This document shows positions 50,359-58,903 of a DNA stretch of 64,000 nt, one piece after another. How positions within the stretch are numbered: the stretch's first letter is position 1; every line of letters starts with the position of its first letter. The notes beneath the pieces are model-generated. The model was not told where the DNA came from. It saw only the letters and a list, made by a program, of their open reading frames with translations, and did no database searches. Origin of the DNA: Chrysogorgia sp. JL179-B06 (lineage: Eukaryota > Cnidaria > Anthozoa > Scleralcyonacea > Chrysogorgiidae); contig JAYKKM010000043.1 of assembly GCA_035772405.1 (NCBI GenBank), positions 2,772,501 to 2,836,500 on the forward strand, written 5' to 3'. The translations under genes were made by a program, and so were the position numbers.

Positions 50359-51673
50359 TCACATGAGTGAAAAGTACATGTTCTCAGCTTCTTCCCAATT
50401 TTCAGGATGTTGAAATGTAATGTTTTGTAATATGTGGTTGAAGTACTCCTCATAAATGCTGCTTTCTACCTCATACTGTAAAAAATTCTCTTTGGCAAAA
50501 TTTATTTGCTCTTCAGCAACAGTAAGAGCCAATCCATCAACTCCTCCATGTCGTTCTGGAAGGTGAAACAGTTCATCTGGAATTCCAGGGACTGTGTCAT
50601 GCGCAGAAGCCCTAATACGGTGAGTATTCCATTGTTCTTTCACCAGATCCAGTTCTTTTTGGATTAGAGATGAAAAACAAATCCAAAGGCATTCAATTTC
50701 AAGGCTGTTGTCTGTATTTAGGTGACCCCTAAATACATAATAAATAACTTTGTTCTTAGTTTAATCAAAATAAATTAATGATATTGTTTGCAGGCAGGCA
50801 TTCCTTTCTACTTTTAGAAAGGAACGTCTGTGGGCTATATACCTATCAATTTACTTGTAAATGTAATTATTTTCTTCCTATTTTCTAAAATGTAAGCTCT
50901 AGCAATACCTCATGTAAATGGGCCATGCCAATAAAGCTATTGTTTACCATTACCTCTCTATCAAATCTTTAAAGTAGTTAATCCACCATGTTGATCGACT
51001 TTTTCTTAATTGCGACCACCAAGACTCAATTCTCTGGTTAGCTGGTGACGTTCCAAAAAAATGAGCATCCGGAGTAGAGCGAAATTCGCACTGCAATGCA
51101 GCCATTACTCCATTCTCTGTCCCACAGTCAGTTCGTAATTTAACAGGACAGCCATATTCCTCCACACTTTCAATGTAAAACAGCCCAGGAACCAATGGGT
51201 TGTTGTTGGATCTTGCAACACGAAGCCAAATCATTTTTCTACTCCACCCATCTATGCAGCCATGGATTGGGAAACCGTATGGTTTTAGTTTATCATAGCC
51301 ATCTGTGTGCCAGCAATGGTTAGGACCAGGTACCCGGTACGTTCTCCTACCTTCTGGGTCAAGTTCTCTCATCAATTGCTCAACAATATTTCGTGGTACT
51401 TGATGACCAGAAATTCGGAGTGCGTGCCACATTGAACGATATCCACCCATGCAGCCTCTCCCGAATTATTTCCCTTATTTCATGAACGTTAAAGGCGGGA
51501 GATCTTCTTCTCAAACCATAGGCGTTTAAACGCGATCTCAGAGTACGCTCGGACATCGATATGCCATGTCGTTTCGAAAGAAAATCAACAATACTGTCAT
51601 ATTGAAATCCTCTTGCAAAGTAATACTCGATTAAACTTCTTTCATCTTCTGAATTACTAGATGAACTCGACAT
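50359..51673 (-). CDS. Integrase-like DDE transposase, two exons, one frameshift
   Basis: Exon 1 runs from 51673 (MSSSSSNSEDE) to 50954 with donor GT at 50953-50952. Exon 2 runs from 50728 (acceptor AG at 50730-50729) to the stop at 50361-50359. The junction reads DLIER/GHLNTDN. The N-terminus is a helix-turn-helix-like region (SERTLRSRLNAYGLRRR). The core is an rve-type catalytic domain: WHTDGYDKL (first Asp), KLRTDCGTEN (second Asp) and QRIESWW (Glu), spaced D-57-D-33-E. Its likely role is to cut and join the element's TACGG termini. The frame changes near 51450: the reading that gives RERLHG does not continue into MGGYRSMWHAL, so a small deletion has probably broken it. An unrecognised mini-intron is a less likely alternative. 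Confidence 0.82.
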
Positions 51674-51776
51674 GTTAAAAAGCGTGTACACTTTATCAAA
51701 TCACATGTTTGCATCAAATCTGTATCAAATCACAATCACATGTTTGCCAAACCACAGTTCCGGTTGTTTCTTGATA

Positions 51777-52310
51777 TTTAAAATCTCGGCTTGAAAACAA
51801 ATGATCGCCGGGCTGAAATTAAATCTCGGCTGAAAATAAATTTGACTGGAAAAAAAAGTCGGCTGGAAAACAAATTTCGGCTGAAAACAAATTTCGGCGG
51901 GCTGAAATTTAAATCTCGGCTGAAAATAAATTTTGACTGGAAAAAAAAGTCGGCTGGAAAACAAATTTCGGCTGAAAACAAATTTCGCCGGGCTGAAATT
52001 AAATCTCGGCTGAAAATAAATTTGACTGGAAAAAAAAGTCGGCGAGAAAAAAAAATCGGCCGGAAAAAAAATTTCGGCTGAAAACAAATTTCGCCGGGCT
52101 GAAATTAAATCTCGGCTGAAATTAAATCTCGGCTGAAAATAATCTAATTACCTCGGCTGAAAAAAACTTCGGTTGGAAAAAAATTTCGGTCGTAGATAAA
52201 ATTCGGCGGCGGTGGAAATAAATTTGGGCTGAAGAAACAATTTCGCAAGAAATCAATAAAATAAACTGCGGTTGAAAATACATTTTGCGTTGCCGCTGTG
52301 GGCCACCGTA
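51777..52310 (-). repeat. Right terminal inverted repeat with expanded ~90-bp subrepeats
   Basis: The outer half mirrors the left terminus. The inner half is a tandem expansion: AAATCTCGGCTGAAAATAAA starts at 51821, 51911, 52001 and about 52107, giving units of about 90, 90 and 106 bp. Each unit holds several CGGCTGAAAA-type motifs. The left end has far fewer copies, so the expansion is one-sided. Confidence 0.88.
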
Positions 52311-52646
52311 GGGAAAGCCACTCAACCAACATTTGTATCAGGCGTTTCTTTTCTCCCCTCCCTCCCCTCTCCCTTTTCCCCTCCCTTCCCACAATCGCTT
52401 CGACAGTCGCCACATGCAACTGAATCCTTCGGCATAGCTGTAACAGTCAACTTCGCGTTTGGATTTGAATAATATTATTTCAACGCAACCAACACTCGAA
52501 ATGACAGAGGTAAAGTAATTATCACTATTAATTTAATATTATAACTATGATTCACTGGGTAGTAATTGCGTCGGTGTTCGAACATATAGGTTTGATTTTA
52601 AGTCCTATTTTGTTGTCGTTGCAATATGCTCGGCCTCTTATTATAG
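52311..52646. other. Spacer right of the HECT transposon
   Basis: It has a pyrimidine-rich run (52348-52390, TTTTCTCCCCTCCCTCCCC-like) and no recognisable gene. Confidence 0.45.
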
Positions 52647-52819
52647 TTTACAAGCGCAGCGTAAAAACCTGTTATTGTTGCACAAGCTGAATACAGACTT
52701 GATGATAAGGTAGATCAACTGTTGATCTCGATATTTCTGTGGAGTCTGCTTGCTACCTTCTCATCAAGTCTGTATTCATCTTGTCCAACAATAACAAGTT
52801 TTTACGCTGCGCTTGTAAA
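52647..52819. mobile_element. Hairpin MITE with ~67-bp arms
   Basis: The arms 52647-52713 and 52753-52819 are imperfect reverse complements (outer core TTTACAAGCGCAGCGTAAAA), with a few mismatches and one-base indels. The 39-bp loop begins with a smaller perfect palindrome, GATCAACTGTTGATC. Ends and target duplication are not clear, so the family is unassigned. Confidence 0.7.
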
Positions 52820-52944
52820 CCAGTTCTTATTATCTAAATAAAATACGTGACCATGTTCCTGTGCACATGTATGCAAATTGCGGTGCCTTTAGCAACGCTT
52901 TATATAATATTCCGTGTGTGAGTTCGCTCGTTCGTCGTCAAAAG

Positions 52945-53447
52945 CAGTGTGACCAGATTTTTCCAGCGGTTATTACTAAATTTGTGCTCAAAATTTACTA
53001 AATCGAGAAACATTTTACCAAATTTTCGTCCCCCCGGTTTGATTAAAGAAATCCGTGTATATTAAAAATAATCGGAACAAAATAATAGGCATACATGAAG
53101 TAGTTCCCCTAGAAACATGTGTGCATTCTCTGCAATTCCCGCCAAATACAACAGTGACGTCATGGCTCCGACAAGGATAGCCTGAAAACCCGTTAATTTC
53201 CTATTCCATCAGTGTTCGAAATTAGCGAGTTTTGCAGGCTAGACAGTTTCATTTCATCGCAGGCTTTAGCCTCTCTATTGCACAACAGAACATTCAAACC
53301 CGAAATTTTACCAAAAAAATTACTGAATAATTAAAATTCCTAAAAATTTACCAAAATTTTACTAAATAAATTTAATTACTAAAATTTTTCCAAAAATTGA
53401 CGAAATTTTACCAAAAGTAAAATATTTTATCAAATCTGGTCACACTG
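52945..53447. mobile_element. hAT-like MITE, 503 bp
   Basis: The termini are CAGTGTGACCAGATTT and its reverse complement AAATCTGGTCACACTG, perfect over 16 bp. The flanking octamers are GTCAAAAG (52937-52944) and CTCAAAAG (53448-53455), an 8-bp target duplication with one mismatch. CAGTG...CACTG ends with 8-bp duplications are typical of hAT elements. Subterminal regions are rich in ACCAAATTTT/TTTACTAAAT motifs. No transposase frame is present, so it is non-autonomous. Confidence 0.85.
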
Positions 53448-53455
53448 CTCAAAAG

Positions 53456-53789
53456 AAGATAAACACCGTTATGGCGTTACACCAGCCTGCGTTCGCAATA
53501 ACATCCGGTTCGCGCTAATTGGCTAATTTTTGACAGCACGTTGATGGAGAACTTTGAGGGCGGGAAGCAAAGTTGTATGGGATGCGTGCAGGCTCTCCCT
53601 CTCCAATTTTCCGCCCTCCCCTTCCCGGGAGAGTCTGCACGCAGGCTAGCCAAACGGTAAACTAATTAAGCTACTGGGCCAGCAGAGTAGCTATAACTAT
53701 TAACTGTAGTATTAATATATTATTTTACTGTAGATCATTATGTTGAAAGAATCTTCATAAGATAATTTTTCATAAACAAGATTCTTCTT
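53456..53789. other. Short spacer without genes
   Basis: No coding content seen. The duplicated phrase 'CAGGCT..CTCCC' near 53587-53650 (GCGTGCAGGCTCTCCC and AGAGTCTGCACGCAGGCT) forms a loose inverted repeat. Confidence 0.35.
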
Positions 53790-54475
53790 TGACTATTAAG
53801 ATTTTTACCATTTTCTTGTAAGATCTTACAAGATTTTGACAAGATCTCACATGATTTAGACCATTTTCTTGTAAGATCTTACAATATTTTGACATTTATC
53901 TTGTAAGATCTTGAAAGATTTTTACCATTTTCTTGTAATATCTTACAAGATTTGATCATTTTCTTGTAAGATCTCACAAGATTTTGACCATTTTCTTGTA
54001 AGATCTTACAAGATATTTACTATTTTCTTCTAAGATCTTACAAGATTTTGACCATTATCTTGTAAGACTTACAACTTACAAGATAATTAATAGGATTTTT
54101 TATTTATTTAGAATATCCGGATATTGCATTTTTAAACAATCAAAATTCGCGAGTTTGATAAATATGTCGAGCAGAATACCATACTTTATAAATTTCGCTT
54201 ATATAGGCTCATGTGCTTACATATGCAGATATCATTTTATAAAAATTTTATATCAGCAAATTATTAACTATTAAGTTTTTTAGTGTTTTCAGTTTGTAAG
54301 ATATTTTGTAAGATCTTGTCAAGTATATTAAATCTTACAAGATCTTATAAGATTTCATAAGATCTTACAAGATCTTACAAGATTTCTATTATAAGATCTT
54401 GTCAAGATTTATTTTAAGATCTTACAAGATCTTATAAGATCTTACAAGATCTTGTAAGATCTTGGCAAGATGTTC
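53790..54475. repeat. AAGATCTT palindrome-rich element, two repeat blocks
   Basis: The perfect 18-bp palindrome CTTGTAAGATCTTACAAG occurs at 53815-53832 and 53995-54012. Many near copies fill 53790-54085, spaced about 45 bp and separated by ATTTTGACCATTTT. A second block (54290-54475) is packed with AAGATCTTACAAGATCTTAT-like sequence. A unique AT-rich centre (54090-54285) holds GAATATCCGGATATTGC. Repeats at both ends around a unique core suggest a non-autonomous DNA element with subterminal repeats. Confidence 0.7.
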
Positions 54476-54722
54476 ACCTGGGATTAAAGTATTAAACCCG
54501 CGACCCTGCAATGCTAGTGCAGCCGAGAGCCTAGTCACGAGTTCTGTATATATAGTGGTGGTAATGGCGGGATAAGATTCTGGGTATATTACAAGTAATA
54601 TTTGGCATTTCACTCGATCAAACTACATGTTCAAAGGATTTATGGTGAAGGAAAATTTCAAGTGTTGGAATACATACATTTTAAGACCAAACCGGGACCA
54701 GTTGTGAAAAATGCAACTTTAA

Positions 54723-54797
54723 GGCCTTCCGGCTGGGAATTGAACCTGCGACCCTGCGATGCTAGTGCAGTGCTCTGACCACTGAGCTACGGAAGCC
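54723..54797 (-). tRNA. tRNA-Ala(AGC)-like SINE head
   Basis: On the minus strand the A box is TAGCTCAGTGG and the B box GGTTCAATTCC. The anticodon arm reads CTGCA-CTAGCAT-CGCAG, giving a 7-base loop with AGC at the anticodon. The T stem is imperfect and the acceptor has a bulge. It is a SINE component repeated every ~275 bp, though of all copies here it is nearest to a tRNA fold. Confidence 0.5.
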
Positions 54798-55001
54798 GTT
54801 GCCGAGAGCCTAGTCACGAGTTCTGTATATATGGTGGTGGTAATGCCGGGATAAGATTCTGGGTATATTATAGGTAATATTTGGCATTTCACTCGATCAA
54901 ACTACATGTTGAAAGGATTTATGGTGAAGGAAAATTTCGAGTGTTGGAATACATACATTTTAAGACCAAACCGGGACCAGTTGCGAAAAATGCAACTATA
55001 A

Positions 55002-55071
55002 GGCCTTCCGGCTGGGAAGTGAACCCGCGACTCTGCGATGCTAGTGCAGTGACCACTGAGCTACGGAAGCC
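55002..55071 (-). pseudogene. tRNA-Ala-like SINE head with 5-base deletion
   Basis: Same as 54723-54797 but lacking five bases between the D arm and the anticodon stem (GTGCAGTGACC against GTGCAGTGCTCTGACC). It cannot form a normal tRNA. Confidence 0.6.
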
Positions 55072-55199
55072 GTTGCCGAGAGCCTAATCACGAGTTCTGT
55101 ATATATGGTGGTGGTAATGCCGGGATAAGATTCTGGGTATATTATAGGTAATATTTGGCATTTCACTCGATCAAACTACATGTTGAAAGGATTTATGGT

Positions 55200-55214
55200 A
55201 ATATATATATATAT
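55200..55214. repeat. Short (TA)n tract
   Basis: About seven TA repeats directly after the SINE tail, as at the first SINE locus. Confidence 0.8.
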
Positions 55215-55396
55215 ACTACAACACGTTTAAATGCGATGTAACAAATCATACCTGACTTGCATGATAGGATACTATGCAACTCAGACCTTTGTGGTTGCCA
55301 AGTGGGTTTAGGAAAGTCGTATCACGAGACAGAAATTATGACCTTCTAGCCTTGAAGTTAATTATCTGAAATATTTAAAGACATATGCGGTGTTAG

Positions 55397-55503
55397 TTAT
55401 GTAATTATGTTATGATATATGTTATGTTATATTATATATGTTATATTATATGTTATGTTATGTTATGTCACGTTGTTATGTTATGTTATGTTATGTTATG
55501 TTA
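55397..55503 (+). repeat. (GTTAT)n-type microsatellite
   Basis: Imperfect GTTAT/ATATG pentanucleotide repeats, ending in six clean GTTAT units. Confidence 0.9.
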
Positions 55504-55877
55504 AGCCTTGTCCGCGTGTACGTTATATTAACAAAAGTTTTTCCACGACCGTCTTCAAAGGACATACATTCCACCTCTTTGAATGACAAAAACGAGTAAT
55601 CGAAGTAAATTAACCGTCTGGCGTCAGACAGAGTAAAATCGTCTGGCGCTCTCGCCAATTGAGACGCAATGATTTGACACTTTTAATATAGTATATAGTA
55701 ATAATAATAATATATATTTTCGTCGCCACAATTCATAAAGGCCTATTGTCCATAGGCATCGATGATCGAAGACCAAGCTTGAAGACCAAGGGCATTTCCA
55801 CTAATTCCACAATTCCACTTGACAAGATTCACAGTCGTCTAAACTCTATATATATTTAATCGCGATTTCTTTCAAAT

Positions 55878-56545
55878 ATAAAGGACAACCTTCGTTCTCG
55901 AATTTCAAAGCGAAACTGACGATTTTTAACCAACAACTGTATTTCCCCGAACTAGCTGGGATTTCCTCAAATACATTCTGTTCAAAGTATTAAATTTGAA
56001 CCTAAGGAGTATCATTGCGAAATGTAAATAGATCGTCCAGCTGACTGACATTTCGACTATCGGCATTGCTGACTGAAACTCATGGACACAAACATGTGAT
56101 AAGCGATAATAACTATAAATATGAAAGCTGCTAAGTTCACAAAAGAACTGGATATAATAGGGAAAAGATAGATAAGAGTGAACCATAGACAAACGAAGCA
56201 AACTGACTAAGGCAAAGATAGAAGACGTATTAACGCCTTGTCCGTAATGTATATTAATTATTAACATGAAATCTTAAGCTTAATCTTTCAAATATAAAAA
56301 CCACTTACCTTCAAGACACACAACCTTCGTTCTAAAAACTGACCAATAGGAAGACTCTTTGAGACATACCAAACCAACATCTGTAGGGATTTCCCCGATT
56401 AAAAATGGGATTTCCCCGATTAGAGATGGGATTTCCCCGATTAAAGATGGACGAGTCTTCCCCGCACTATATAGCTATAGGATTTCCTCAAATGAACCTA
56501 GGAGTATCATTAAGAAATATGAAGGCAAAGATCGAAGACGTATTA
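55878..56545 (+). repeat. Degenerate direct repeats
   Basis: GATTTCCTCAAAT...GAACCTA-GGAGTATCATT occurs at about 55971-56013 and again, shortened, at 56481-56514. GGCAAAGAT-GAAGACGTATTAACG occurs at about 56211-56235 and 56524-56547. ACAACCTTCGTTCT occurs at about 55886 and 56321. The right part therefore looks like a rearranged, shortened copy of the left part. The 113-codon minus frame 55926-56267 spans this region and shows no known domain. Confidence 0.4.
56385..56450 (+). promoter_or_regulatory. Three NF-kB-like sites at 21-bp spacing
   Basis: GGGATTTCCCC starts at 56386, 56407 and 56428 inside a 21-bp tandem repeat (unit ATGGGATTTCCCCGATTAAAG). GGGATTTCCC matches the kB consensus GGGRNWYYCC exactly, and 21 bp is two helical turns. 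Cnidarians have NF-kB, so a clustered kB element is possible. A chance minisatellite is the alternative. Confidence 0.5.
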
Positions 56546-56844
56546 ACGGTCCGTTGCAAGCCGAAGGGCTCGATCTGATACATTCAACCATTTAGAATAC
56601 ATTTAGTCCAATCTCGTTCCCAGAGCCTGCGTCCCCCCTGACCTGCGGGGGAAAACTGAGACTCTGGGATAATCCATCGCCGGAAACAGAAAAACATGGT
56701 CGGTTACGAAGAACGCATGTTTTAGTAGAAACAAATTAGTGGACTATTACAAATCATGCATTCTCCAAAAAATTATCCAAAAACTCATGTGAAACCTCCC
56801 CAAAACGAGAGTTTTCTGCCATTGTTTTGAACGCGTTTCCCAAA

Positions 56845-56869
56845 CGTTGTCTATCACGAATAGACAACG
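56845..56869. repeat. Hairpin CGTTGTCTAT/ATAGACAACG
   Basis: Perfect 10-bp arms around the 5-base loop CACGA. It lies just left of the dispersed CCAAT repeat. Confidence 0.7.
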
Positions 56870-56874
56870 GTTGA

Positions 56875-56926
56875 GTAGCCAATCAGAATGCAGCATTTGT
56901 AATAGACCATGGTCAGTTTCTACTAA
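56875..56926 (+). repeat. Dispersed repeat with CCAAT box (copy 2)
   Basis: Partner of 1776-1829, 55 kb apart. GTAGCCAATCAGAATGCAGC is followed by a related stretch ending GTTTCTACTA. Confidence 0.45.
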
Positions 56927-56931
56927 GAGCA

Positions 56932-56964
56932 GATAGTCAACGAGGCGGAGCCGAGTTGACTATC
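56932..56964. repeat. Hairpin GATAGTCAAC/GTTGACTATC
   Basis: Perfect 10-bp arms around a 13-base GC-rich loop. It shares the ATAGTCA/TGACTAT theme with the 26-bp palindrome at 57193. Confidence 0.7.
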
Positions 56965-57192
56965 GCTCATAGAAAACAAGGGCGAGTTGTCTAATTGTTT
57001 TAGTATAAATTTACAACTTTCTAACCCAAGAAATAACTTTTATTTTGCATTTTTCATGGAAAAAAGTAAATATTCTTTCGAAATCAGGCGACTTTTTCCC
57101 TAGAGGTTTATATCAGCCGATAGTAACTCCTGCGATAGCCAATCAAAATTGAGGATTTGTGATATAAACTTGTCAATTTATACTATTTTGTG

Positions 57193-57218
57193 ATAGTCAC
57201 CTCGCGCGAGGTGACTAT
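57193..57218. promoter_or_regulatory. Perfect 26-bp palindrome upstream of exon 57241
   Basis: The half-site ATAGTCACCTCGC is followed at once by its own reverse complement. It ends 22 bp before the ATG at 57241 and centres on the CpG-rich CGCGCG. It could bind a dimeric regulator, or could be the end of a small palindromic element. Confidence 0.6.
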
Positions 57219-57240
57219 AACATTTTCAGCGATTTAAAAA

Positions 57241-57355
57241 ATGGCGGCTTCTCGATTTATCGATATTACGTACGAAAAAGTGAATAAAATTAAAGAAAAT
57301 GCTATTCAAAAACAAACTAAAGAAGCAAACAAATATAGAGTTAAACGATTTCGAG
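57241..57355 (+). CDS. First coding exon of a host gene (MAASRF...)
   Basis: ATGGCGGCTTCTCG (good start context, AAAAATGG) opens a 38-codon reading frame ending at the consensus donor CGAG/GTAAGA (GT at 57356). The peptide starts MAASRFIDITYEKVNKIKEN and is lysine-rich. It resembles the N-termini of the large cnidarian family of DUF3504/ZMYM-like proteins (recombinase-derived), recalled from general family knowledge only. The following exons are not found: the intron holds a BEL/Pao element from 57428, and the gene would continue past 63434 or beyond the window. It could also be an orphan exon. Confidence 0.5.
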
Positions 57356-57422
57356 GTAAGATATAAGAATTTCCCAAATTTCATAGCTATAAACTCTTGA
57401 TGGTGGTGTCAACGTTACGGCA

Positions 57423-57427
57423 GTCGG
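57423..57427. repeat. Target-site duplication GTCGG, left
   Basis: GTCGG directly outside the left LTR, identical to 63429-63433. Five bp is the usual length for BEL/Pao. Confidence 0.85.
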
Positions 57428-57576
57428 TTTTATATACTTTATTTATAATATAAACTGATATAAACTGATTAATAATACAATGATTTTGTTCTTCTCTCTC
57501 TCTTGTACCCGAGCACGTTGTTCTGTGTCACATGATAATATTAACGTAATTTATGTTAATTATGCAGTTCTTTACA
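57428..57576 (-). repeat. 3' LTR of BEL/Pao element (149 bp)
   Basis: Read on the minus strand it starts TGTAAAGAACTGC and ends AAGTATATAAA. It matches 63290-63428 apart from an extra copy of ATATAAACTG. Confidence 0.9.
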
Positions 57577-57630
57577 CTCCCGGGCAGATTACTAAAGTAA
57601 TCTGATAGAATGTTAACAAATAAACAATCG

Positions 57631-58038
57631 TCAAAGTAACTTATCGTTCAATAACTCTTCTCTTAAACGTTCACTAGCAATAGCAGCTGCACGTCGTGGT
57701 CTGCTTGAGTTGACTGTGTTCTCCTTTTTCTTTGAACTTGAAACTTGTTTTTCAATCTCAATATTCGAATGGGTTGGCTGAGAATCTTGCTTGACTTCAA
57801 GGGGTATCAAATGTTGGATTGACCTCTGCAATAAACTAGGCTTGCCATCACTTTTACCGACACTGATTTTGGCTGCTCGAACGATTCCGTCACTTCCAGT
57901 TAAAAGTTCTTCAACCTTACCAAGTCGCCAGAAATTTCGATTCGTTTTGTCGTTCATGAGGATGATCATATCACCAACTGATATGTGCTGCTCTTCTTGA
58001 TGCCCTTTGTTAACTCGCGAATTTTCTCGTAAATTCAA
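57631..58038 (-). CDS. BEL/Pao integrase C-terminal domain (DUF5641-like), displaced frame
   Basis: A 135-codon frame. VGDMIILMNDKTNRNFWRLG... and VRAAKI are typical of the domain that follows BEL integrases. It is separated from the integrase frame by a short deletion in a GA-rich run. The basic tail (SSRPRRAAA) ends the polyprotein. Confidence 0.8.
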   Translation of the reverse strand: MNLRENSRVNKGHQEEQHISVGDMIILMNDKTNRNFWRLGKVEELLTGSDGIVRAAKISVGKSDGKPSLLQRSIQHLIPLEVKQDSQPTHSNIEIEKQVSSSKKKENTVNSSRPRRAAAIASERLREELLNDKLL

Positions 58039-58897
58039 CAGGTACTCTCTTAAATTGCTGTAACATTCGCTTGTGATGCTTTGCCTTTCTGGTCAAGGAC
58101 GAATTTGTACTCACAATCTCATAATGCTGACTGTTGGGTGTTGAACCAAGACGCCGTCCGTAGATTAGTTGTGATGGAGACAATGGATATGAAATGGACT
58201 CCTCGTCATCGTATAGGTAGGTTATAGGTCTTGCATTGATGATGCTTTCGATTTCCAGCAGCAGAGTATTTAACTCATCGTAATTCAGGGTTGATCTACC
58301 AACGATTCTTTTGAGAACTCTTTTCACACTTCGCACCAACCGTTCCCAAAATCCACCCCACCAAGGGGCCTTTTCAACAATGAACTGCCATGTTACACCT
58401 CGGTTTGCTAGATACTTCTGAATTTCCTCAGATCTGCATATCTCTTTCAATTCCTTTGATGCTGATTTGAATGTTGACGCGTTGTCAGAAATCAGATTCG
58501 CTGGGACTCCACGTCTGCTGACGAATCGTCGAAAGCTCAGCAAGAACGATGGAACACTGAGCCTATGAGTCAGTTCAAGATGTATTGCCCTTGTTGACGC
58601 ACAAGTGTATAAACACACGTATACTTTTGATGTCGACTCCACCGTGGCTTTATTTCCTTCGGCTATGTATAATGGACCCAGAAAGTCAAGTCCCGTGTTG
58701 GAAAATGGCGGGGCATCATCGACTCTTATTCTTGGTAAAGCTGGAATAGGTTGGGCATTGTAGGGTTTTCCTTCATACCTTCGACATATCACACACCTTC
58801 TCAGGTTTCGTTTGACTGTTTCTCTTCCTCGTAATACCCAAAATCTTTCGCGCAATCTGGACAAGGTGACGTCACGGTGTATCTCTTGGACTACCAA
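58010..58897 (-). CDS. BEL/Pao integrase
   Basis: A 295-codon frame in phase with the RT frame upstream. The zinc-binding part is H...CVICRRYEG (Cys35, Cys38). The catalytic core shows Asp71 in GLDFLG, Asp138 in ISDNAS and a candidate Glu185 in GGFWERLV, the BEL-type arrangement. The reading frame shifts near 58045-58055, and its normal C-terminus continues in the next frame. Confidence 0.9.
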   Translation of the reverse strand: MVVQEIHRDVTLSRLRERFWVLRGRETVKRNLRRCVICRRYEGKPYNAQPIPALPRIRVDDAPPFSNTGLDFLGPLYIAEGNKATVESTSKVYVCLYTCASTRAIHLELTHRLSVPSFLLSFRRFVSRRGVPANLISDNASTFKSASKELKEICRSEEIQKYLANRGVTWQFIVEKAPWWGGFWERLVRSVKRVLKRIVGRSTLNYDELNTLLLEIESIINARPITYLYDDEESISYPLSPSQLIYGRRLGSTPNSQHYEIVSTNSSLTRKAKHHKRMLQQFKRVPVEFTRKFAS

Positions 58898-58903
58898 ATC
58901 TGT

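Larger units (their letters stand above)
45266..52310. mobile_element. DNA transposon with long TIRs carrying HECT ligase and DDE integrase
   Basis: The outer ends are exact inverted copies beginning TACGGTGGCCCACAGCGGCA. Similarity continues over about 215 bp with small indels. The left flank ends AGGAAAG (45259-45265) and the right flank begins GGGAAAG (52311-52317), a candidate 7-bp target duplication with one mismatch. If the right end is one base longer the duplication is GGAAAG, 6 bp. Inside are a plus-strand five-exon HECT gene and a minus-strand two-exon transposase, arranged tail to tail. The termini and transposase type remind me of the IS3EU group, but I cannot confirm that without a search. 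Both genes seem to hold one frame break, so this copy is probably not autonomous. Confidence 0.85.
54480..55199 (-). repeat. Tandem tRNA-derived SINE-like units (second locus)
   Basis: Three successive units of 273-280 bp lie on the minus strand. Each has a tRNA-Ala-like head and a tail with GGTCCCGGTTTGGTC and CATGTAGTTTGATCGAGTG. Complete or near-complete heads lie at 54723-54797 and 55002-55071, and a partial one at about 54495-54522. The cluster ends in (TA)7 at 55200-55214. The sequence matches the plus-strand cluster at 41092-41656. Confidence 0.82.

Noticed and set aside
50204..50413. 69-codon plus frame after the HECT gene
   Set aside because: Overlaps the 3' end of the transposase on the other strand and has no recognisable content.
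51725..52087. 120-codon and other frames in the right terminal repeat
   Set aside because: Low-complexity translations of the subterminal repeats, open because of the repeated CGGCTGAAAA motif.
55926..56267. 113-codon minus frame
   Set aside because: Lies across degenerate direct repeats, with no domain, and composition like random AT-rich sequence.
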